Part shown: one piece after another, positions 6,384 through 9,712 of the stretch | Layout: each line of letters starts with the position of its first letter | Position numbering within the stretch: the stretch's first letter is position 1 | DNA from: an uncultured Erysipelotrichaceae bacterium | GTDB lineage: Bacteria > Bacillota_I > Bacilli_A > Erysipelotrichales > Erysipelotrichaceae | Direction: 5' to 3' | DNA length: 9,712 nt | Assembly: GCA_902795905.1 (NCBI GenBank) | Contig: CADBMY010000278.1 | Coordinates: 1-9,712 of the forward strand | Notes under the pieces: model-generated | What the model saw: the letters and a program-made list of their open reading frames with translations, nothing else | Database searches by the model: none | What the model was told of the DNA's origin: nothing | Position numbers and translations under genes: made by a program

Positions 6384-6881
6384 CTATCTGTTTTGTATCT
6401 CCAGCGTCTGCAGGATGTACATCTCCATCTCTGCCGCTTCCGCACGATCCATGTCTATGTTTGTGCCCTCTTCCGCGTGTCTTGCGATCATCAGGTTCTG
6501 ATACGGTTCGTCAAAGCGGATCCAGCTGAAGCGTTTCCACCCGTCATAGTACCCGGCTGTACAGCTGTATGTATTCAGCACTTCCTTCTTCGATTCCAAC
6601 CCTGTGCCGCATACCCCGAAGTCTTCTGTGCAGGAGATATCCAGCCATTCTTTTCCATCCGGACTGATCTGCAGGGTGGTGCTTCCCTGCGGTCCGCAGG
6701 ACAGTACCGTCACTGCCTGCCAGTCTTCCGGGATCTGCAGGGTAACAGTCATCCCGTCAAGCTCTGCCGTGACGTCCTGCGTCAACGGTATCGCCGGTGT
6801 TTCCGGTGTCTCTGCCGGTGCTGCGGCCTTTACTGTACAGGCAGTAAGACATAACAGTACAGCTGCCAGGATCTTCTTCAT
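6384..6881 (-). CDS. Putative lipoprotein with four-cysteine exported domain, function unknown
   Basis: A 165-residue secreted lipoprotein. A short SPII signal (MKKILAAVLLCLTAC) has an L-T-A-C lipobox with the modified Cys at 15. A short Pro/Thr/Glu linker (about 20-33) precedes a compact domain starting near residue 36. The domain opens with a beta-rich stretch (ELDGMTVTLQIPEDWQ) and carries cysteines at 62, 84, 91 and 107, enough for two disulfides outside the cell. I do not recognise the domain. The start at 6881 is chosen over an ATG 69 codons upstream because it has the signal peptide and an exceptionally long RBS; the upstream extension overlaps the previous lipoprotein gene. It is the last gene of the minus-strand operon, 73 bp after the other lipoprotein gene. 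The two proteins do not look homologous beyond their export signals. Confidence 0.82.
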   Translation of the reverse strand: MKKILAAVLLCLTACTVKAAAPAETPETPAIPLTQDVTAELDGMTVTLQIPEDWQAVTVLSCGPQGSTTLQISPDGKEWLDISCTEDFGVCGTGLESKKEVLNTYSCTAGYYDGWKRFSWIRFDEPYQNLMIARHAEEGTNIDMDRAEAAEMEMYILQTLEIQNR

Positions 6882-6884
6882 CAC

Positions 6885-6894
6885 GATCACCTCC
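6885..6894 (-). promoter_or_regulatory. Ten-nucleotide consensus RBS of last lipoprotein
   Basis: GGAGGTGATC on the minus strand is fully complementary to the canonical bacterial 16S rRNA 3' tail (GATCACCTCC). The GGAGG core is 8 nt from the ATG at 6881. This predicts strong independent initiation and fixes the start. Confidence 0.85.
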
Positions 6895-6954
6895 GTACTG
6901 GAAACACCTTTCACAGGCAGGATGTGACACAGTTTGCCCGGAAATGACTGCTGA

Positions 6955-7683
6955 TTATTGATCGGTAAGCGTGAAGTAGAACGTCTCCACTGTATCGTAG
7001 TACGGCAGTTCATCGATCGTACGAATGACGGTCCAGTCAAAAGCCGTATCCTGTTCGTTTGACTCATCATCCGCATATCTGACGACAAACACCGTGCCGT
7101 CGTAATCCTGCGGGCAGAGAACTGTATTCCTGACGATCAGCTGAGGCCAGTTGTTTGTCCTTTCGAACGTGTATGCGACCTGGTATTCTTTGCCATCGTA
7201 TGAAACAGTCTGACCTGATTCGATCAGTTCCGTTTCACCGCTTCCGATCACCTCAGAGAGCTCATTAGTCGTATCAAAACAAATACCGGTATAGCGGTCA
7301 AACGGAAACTCTCTGGTATAGATCATCCCTCCGGTGGTATCAGTCACATCATACGTGATCGTCGCAATGACCTTCTTATACCCTTCAGTCTCCGCCGGCT
7401 CCTCCGTGATCGTACATGAGGCATGCATGGGGAACTTTCCCTGTTCCGCCCATGCCGTATACTCAAAATTTCCCTGCGGAGTAATGGTGAGCCCCTGTTC
7501 CTCAAGGAAGGTCTTCGGTTCCGGTGTCGGTGTGGGGGTCGGCTCCGGTGTCGGTGCGGGTGTTACTTCCGCCGTGGGTGCCGGTGCTGTATCTGCGGAC
7601 GGTGTCGTACTGCCTGCAGAAGAACTGCCGCAGCCGGCAAGCAGCACGCATACTGCTGCACTGATTAGTTTTCTGTACTTCAT
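6955..7683 (-). CDS. Putative lipoprotein with Pro/Thr-rich linker, function unknown
   Basis: A 242-residue lipoprotein. The signal MKYRKLISAAVCVLLAGC has an L-A-G-C lipobox with the lipidated Cys at 18. Residues 19-57 are a low-complexity Ser/Ala then Pro-Thr-Glu linker (PTPEPTPTPTPEP), a flexible tether common in Bacillota surface lipoproteins. The folded part (about 58-242) starts with FLEEQGLTITPQGNFEYTAW and looks beta-rich with many aromatic residues. It has cysteines at 90, 135 and 190. I recognise no enzyme motif. The sole RBS-like sequence, AGGAAG at 7700-7695, sits 11 nt from the ATG, further than ideal. The gene follows the ribokinase gene by 36 bp, and a perfect palindrome lies between them. 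It is too small for an oligopeptide-binding protein (usually above 500 aa) and is not next to the ABC operon, so I do not link it to that transporter. Confidence 0.85.
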   Translation of the reverse strand: MKYRKLISAAVCVLLAGCGSSSAGSTTPSADTAPAPTAEVTPAPTPEPTPTPTPEPKTFLEEQGLTITPQGNFEYTAWAEQGKFPMHASCTITEEPAETEGYKKVIATITYDVTDTTGGMIYTREFPFDRYTGICFDTTNELSEVIGSGETELIESGQTVSYDGKEYQVAYTFERTNNWPQLIVRNTVLCPQDYDGTVFVVRYADDESNEQDTAFDWTVIRTIDELPYYDTVETFYFTLTDQ

Positions 7684-7717
7684 TTTCGTGTTTACTTCCT
7701 GTTACTGTTTCTGTCAG

Positions 7718-7735
7718 GATCAGTCATGACTGATC
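7718..7735. repeat. Perfect 18-bp palindrome at ribokinase stop codon
   Basis: GATCAGTCA followed by its exact reverse complement TGACTGATC covers the last codons and stop of the ribokinase gene and lies 34 bp upstream of the next lipoprotein start. The RNA could fold a 7-bp stem with a CAUG loop. No U tract follows, so it is not a standard terminator. It could be an operator or an mRNA processing or stability hairpin. Confidence 0.6.
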
Positions 7736-8631
7736 TCAGCGTATACTCTGTTTATTTCTTCCTCATACGGGATCGAGGGTGCTGCCCCTTCCCTGGTACA
7801 GGCTATACCGGACGCAATACCGGCTCTTCTCATCGCTTCCGGTGTGCTGCAGCCCTGCAGTAATGAGGCAATGAAATAGCCTGTATAGGTATCGCCGGCA
7901 GCGGTCGTATCCACGGCATTGACAGCGTAAGCTTCCGCCGTGAAGTATACCGGTATGCCATCCTGTATGCGCATGACGGCACTGCCGCCTGCCCCCAGTG
8001 TCAGTAATACCGATAACTGCGGATACCGTTCATGAATACTGCTGAAGATCCTGTCAGTCTCCGTTTCTGCACACAGGGCATAGGCTTCCGTCTCATTGAC
8101 GAAGATCCACGAAAGTAACGAGAGATCAAGCTCTTCGATCACCTGATTGTACGGTGAGGGGTTCAGAATGATCTTCATGCCTTTCGCATGGGCTGTATGA
8201 ATGATCTGCGGCAGGGCTGAGATCTCATTCTGCAGTAAAAGAATATCCCCTTCGCCGAAGTCCTCCAGCACTGCGGAAGCCTGTTCCGGTGTCACACAGG
8301 CATTACTTCCGGCAAAGAGAATGATCGCATTTTCTCCCGAAGGTACGACCTGGATTACGGCTGTCCCCTGCAGTTCATCTGTTTCCTGCAGGTATTGTGT
8401 GTTAACACCGTTCTCTTCCAGGAGTGTTTTCAGGCTCTCTCCGCCCTTTCCGACGCATCCGGCATGATATACCGCAAGACCGGCTCTCGCCAGTGCGATG
8501 GACTGATTCAGGCCCTTACCGCCGGCTTTGATCTCCACAGCGAAGGAAGCCTCTGTCTCTCCGGCTTTGACAAAGTGATCCAGCCGGTAGATATGATCAA
8601 GATTCAGGGAACCGAAATTCAGTACCTTCAT
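7720..8631 (-). CDS. rbsK: Ribokinase-like PfkB-family sugar kinase
   Basis: Phosphorylates a sugar at the terminal hydroxyl with ATP, most likely D-ribose to ribose 5-phosphate, in the cytoplasm. The 303 aa length matches ribokinases (about 300-310). N-terminal SLNLDH (8-13) corresponds to the SINADH substrate-binding strand of E. coli RbsK. AGGKGLNQSIALARAG (36-51) is PfkB signature 1 (GGKGANQ in RbsK). N179-E180-T181-E182 is the NxxE motif, and TLGAGGSAV (211-219) the nucleotide-site loop. DTTAAGDTYTGYF (241-253) is signature 2 with catalytic Asp247. The C-terminal TREGAAPSIPYEEEI closely parallels RbsK (TRKGAQPSVPWREEI). The ATG lies 1 nt after the aminopeptidase stop with no clear Shine-Dalgarno, suggesting coupled translation. 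No ribose transporter or RbsD is present nearby, so another related pentose or a nucleoside-derived sugar remains possible. Confidence 0.88.
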   Translation of the reverse strand: MKVLNFGSLNLDHIYRLDHFVKAGETEASFAVEIKAGGKGLNQSIALARAGLAVYHAGCVGKGGESLKTLLEENGVNTQYLQETDELQGTAVIQVVPSGENAIILFAGSNACVTPEQASAVLEDFGEGDILLLQNEISALPQIIHTAHAKGMKIILNPSPYNQVIEELDLSLLSWIFVNETEAYALCAETETDRIFSSIHERYPQLSVLLTLGAGGSAVMRIQDGIPVYFTAEAYAVNAVDTTAAGDTYTGYFIASLLQGCSTPEAMRRAGIASGIACTREGAAPSIPYEEEINRVYAEISHD

Positions 8632-8632
8632 A

Positions 8633-9712
8633 TCATTCTACGCTGTAGGAACCATCTGCCAGCAGCTGTATATGGGCATTGTAGAAGGCTCTGATTCCGT
8701 CGATCATCGTCTGTACATCCTTTGTGCCGGCTGTCTCCATCGGTGAATGCATGGCCAGCTGCGGAAGACCGATATCCAGTGACAGTACAGATACCTGTGT
8801 ATTGGAGATATTGCCCAGAGTACCGCCTCCGCGCATGTCGGAACGGTTGGTAAAGTACTGGTACGGGATATCTTCCTTCTTCAGCAGGGTCGTAAAGATC
8901 GCAGCTGAAAGACCGTCACTGGTATAGGACTGGTTGGCATTGTATTTAATGACGATACCCTTGTTCATATACGTATGGTTGGTGGGATCGTTCTTCTCGG
9001 GATGGGCCGGATGTGCACTGTGGGCATTGTCGCAGCTCAGCATCATCGAGTTGGCTGTCAGCTCCGTATAATCGATATCCAGAGCATCGGCGATCTTCTG
9101 CAGACTGATGCGCAGGAAGTCGGAAGCTGCACCCTGTCTTGTGCGGGAGCCTGTCTCTTCGTTGTCAAATGACGCATAGACATTGATATTCTTATCGTTC
9201 TTACCCTCGATAAAGGCACGTAATGAAGTATATGCGCATTCCAGGTTATCCAGATGATGAGAAGAGAGATATTCACCCTCAGGACCCCAGATAAAGCCCG
9301 GTGTACGGGGATAGAGGAACAGATCGAAGTTCAGCAGATCTTCCTCTTCGATACCGATATACTCAGCCAGATACTTCTTCAGAGAGAAGTCCTTCTTTCC
9401 GGCGATCAGCGGCAGAAGATCTACCTGCGGATTCATCTTGAAGCCGTCATTCACTTCCCTGTTCATGTGGATCGCCACATTCGGGATCACACAGAGATCC
9501 TTCTCGACATTGACATTGCGGGAGACGATGCGGTTACCCTCACGCACGATGACTCTGCCGGCTACCGAGAGCGGACGGTCTGCCCACGGTGTATAGATCG
9601 GACCGCCGTAGGGTTCGACATTCAGTCTTGCAAAGTGTTCATCACTGATCACCGCGTTGGGTTTTACCTTGAAGGAAGGACAGTCGGTATGACTGGCTGA
9701 CATCAGCAGACA
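8633..9712 (-). CDS. M18 family metallo-aminopeptidase (N-terminus outside window)
   Basis: A dinuclear-zinc exopeptidase of family M18 (aspartyl aminopeptidase type), removing N-terminal residues, often acidic, from peptides in the cytoplasm. Frame is open to the window edge; the ATG at 9703 is internal, preceded by C-L-L, so about 70-80 residues are missing. Counting from that Met, all expected metal and catalytic positions are present: His5 (SHTD), Asp152 (HHLDN), Glu182-Glu183 (DNEETGS), Asp225 (SCDNAH) and His319 (MHS). NVEPYGGPIYTPWADRPLSVAGRV (about 28-51) is the conserved block of the shorter bacterial M18 enzymes, and SDMRGGGTLGNIS (288-300) matches their D-x-(R/P)-GG-(S/G)-T-(I/L)-G element. 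It is the first visible gene of an operon with the ribokinase (1 nt apart) and two lipoproteins. Neighbouring function is consistent with peptide turnover but gives no specific substrate. Confidence 0.93.
   Translation of the reverse strand, partial: CLLMSASHTDCPSFKVKPNAVISDEHFARLNVEPYGGPIYTPWADRPLSVAGRVIVREGNRIVSRNVNVEKDLCVIPNVAIHMNREVNDGFKMNPQVDLLPLIAGKKDFSLKKYLAEYIGIEEEDLLNFDLFLYPRTPGFIWGPEGEYLSSHHLDNLECAYTSLRAFIEGKNDKNINVYASFDNEETGSRTRQGAASDFLRISLQKIADALDIDYTELTANSMMLSCDNAHSAHPAHPEKNDPTNHTYMNKGIVIKYNANQSYTSDGLSAAIFTTLLKKEDIPYQYFTNRSDMRGGGTLGNISNTQVSVLSLDIGLPQLAMHSPMETAGTKDVQTMIDGIRAFYNAHIQLLADGSYSVE

Noticed and set aside
6911..6927. TCACA-n7-TGTGA inverted repeat between the two lipoprotein genes, resembling half-sites of CRP/FNR regulators
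   Set aside because: The arms are in the inverted order relative to the CRP consensus (TGTGA-n6-TCACA), only 5 bp long, without a promoter next to it, so chance is adequate. It also lacks a U tract for a terminator.
7500..7590. Repetitive GGTGTCGGTG-like DNA that might be a tandem repeat or CRISPR-like element
   Set aside because: It encodes the Pro-Thr-Glu linker of the lipoprotein on the minus strand; the periodicity is codon-level low complexity.
6384..7683. Lipoproteins as the missing binding protein of the ABC importer
   Set aside because: At 165 and 242 residues they are far smaller than SBP_bac_5 proteins, have no such motifs, and lie in a separate minus-strand operon.
7688..7716. 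Possible internal promoter (CTGACA, 17 bp, TAAACA) before the first lipoprotein gene
   Set aside because: The -35 is fair but the -10 matches only 3 of 6 consensus positions and lies 5 nt from the ATG, so I do not list it as a feature.
9254..9700. Plus-strand open frame opposite the aminopeptidase
   Set aside because: The opposite strand carries the conserved M18 catalytic residues across the same bases. The plus product has no family features and no RBS I can see.

Overview
This 9.7 kb window is ordinary chromosomal DNA, most likely from a member of the Bacillota (Firmicutes). The basis is indirect: TATAAT-like -10 boxes, AGGAGG/GGAGGTGATC ribosome binding sites, SPII lipoproteins with Pro/Thr-rich linkers, and overall protein style. 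G+C is about half by eye. A gut-type Clostridia or Erysipelotrichia member is possible, but I cannot prove it. Nine protein genes are supported. I see no RNA gene, IS element, CRISPR array, phage or integration site, and no gene-free stretch over 300 bases.

Left part (1-4489, + strand): the C-terminal part of a family 2 glycosyltransferase is followed by a tightly overlapping four-gene operon. It encodes two DppB/DppC-type permeases and two DppD/DppF-type ATPases, the complete membrane part of a peptide/nickel-family ABC importer. No substrate-binding protein is visible beside it. The first permease has no Shine-Dalgarno sequence, and a TATAAT box lies only 8 nt before its ATG, so its message may be leaderless.

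Middle (4479-6245, - strand): a 78-residue zinc-ribbon protein ends inside the last ATPase gene (11 bp convergent overlap). It also has a -10 box directly before its ATG. Next comes a MATE-family multidrug efflux pump with a clear RBS. A perfect 24-bp palindrome separates the two and probably acts as terminator.

Right part (6384-9712, - strand): an apparent operon encodes an M18 metallo-aminopeptidase (N-terminus outside the window), a ribokinase-like PfkB sugar kinase, and two unrelated lipoproteins of unknown function. It ends in a good intrinsic terminator. An 18-bp perfect palindrome sits on the ribokinase stop codon, just upstream of the first lipoprotein gene. 

Functionally the window mixes peptide uptake (ABC importer), peptide breakdown (aminopeptidase), sugar salvage (ribokinase), efflux and surface lipoproteins. 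I found no clear evidence for a novel multi-gene system. The best leads are the two possible leaderless starts, the palindrome in the lipoprotein operon, and the uncharacterised lipoprotein pair and zinc-ribbon protein.
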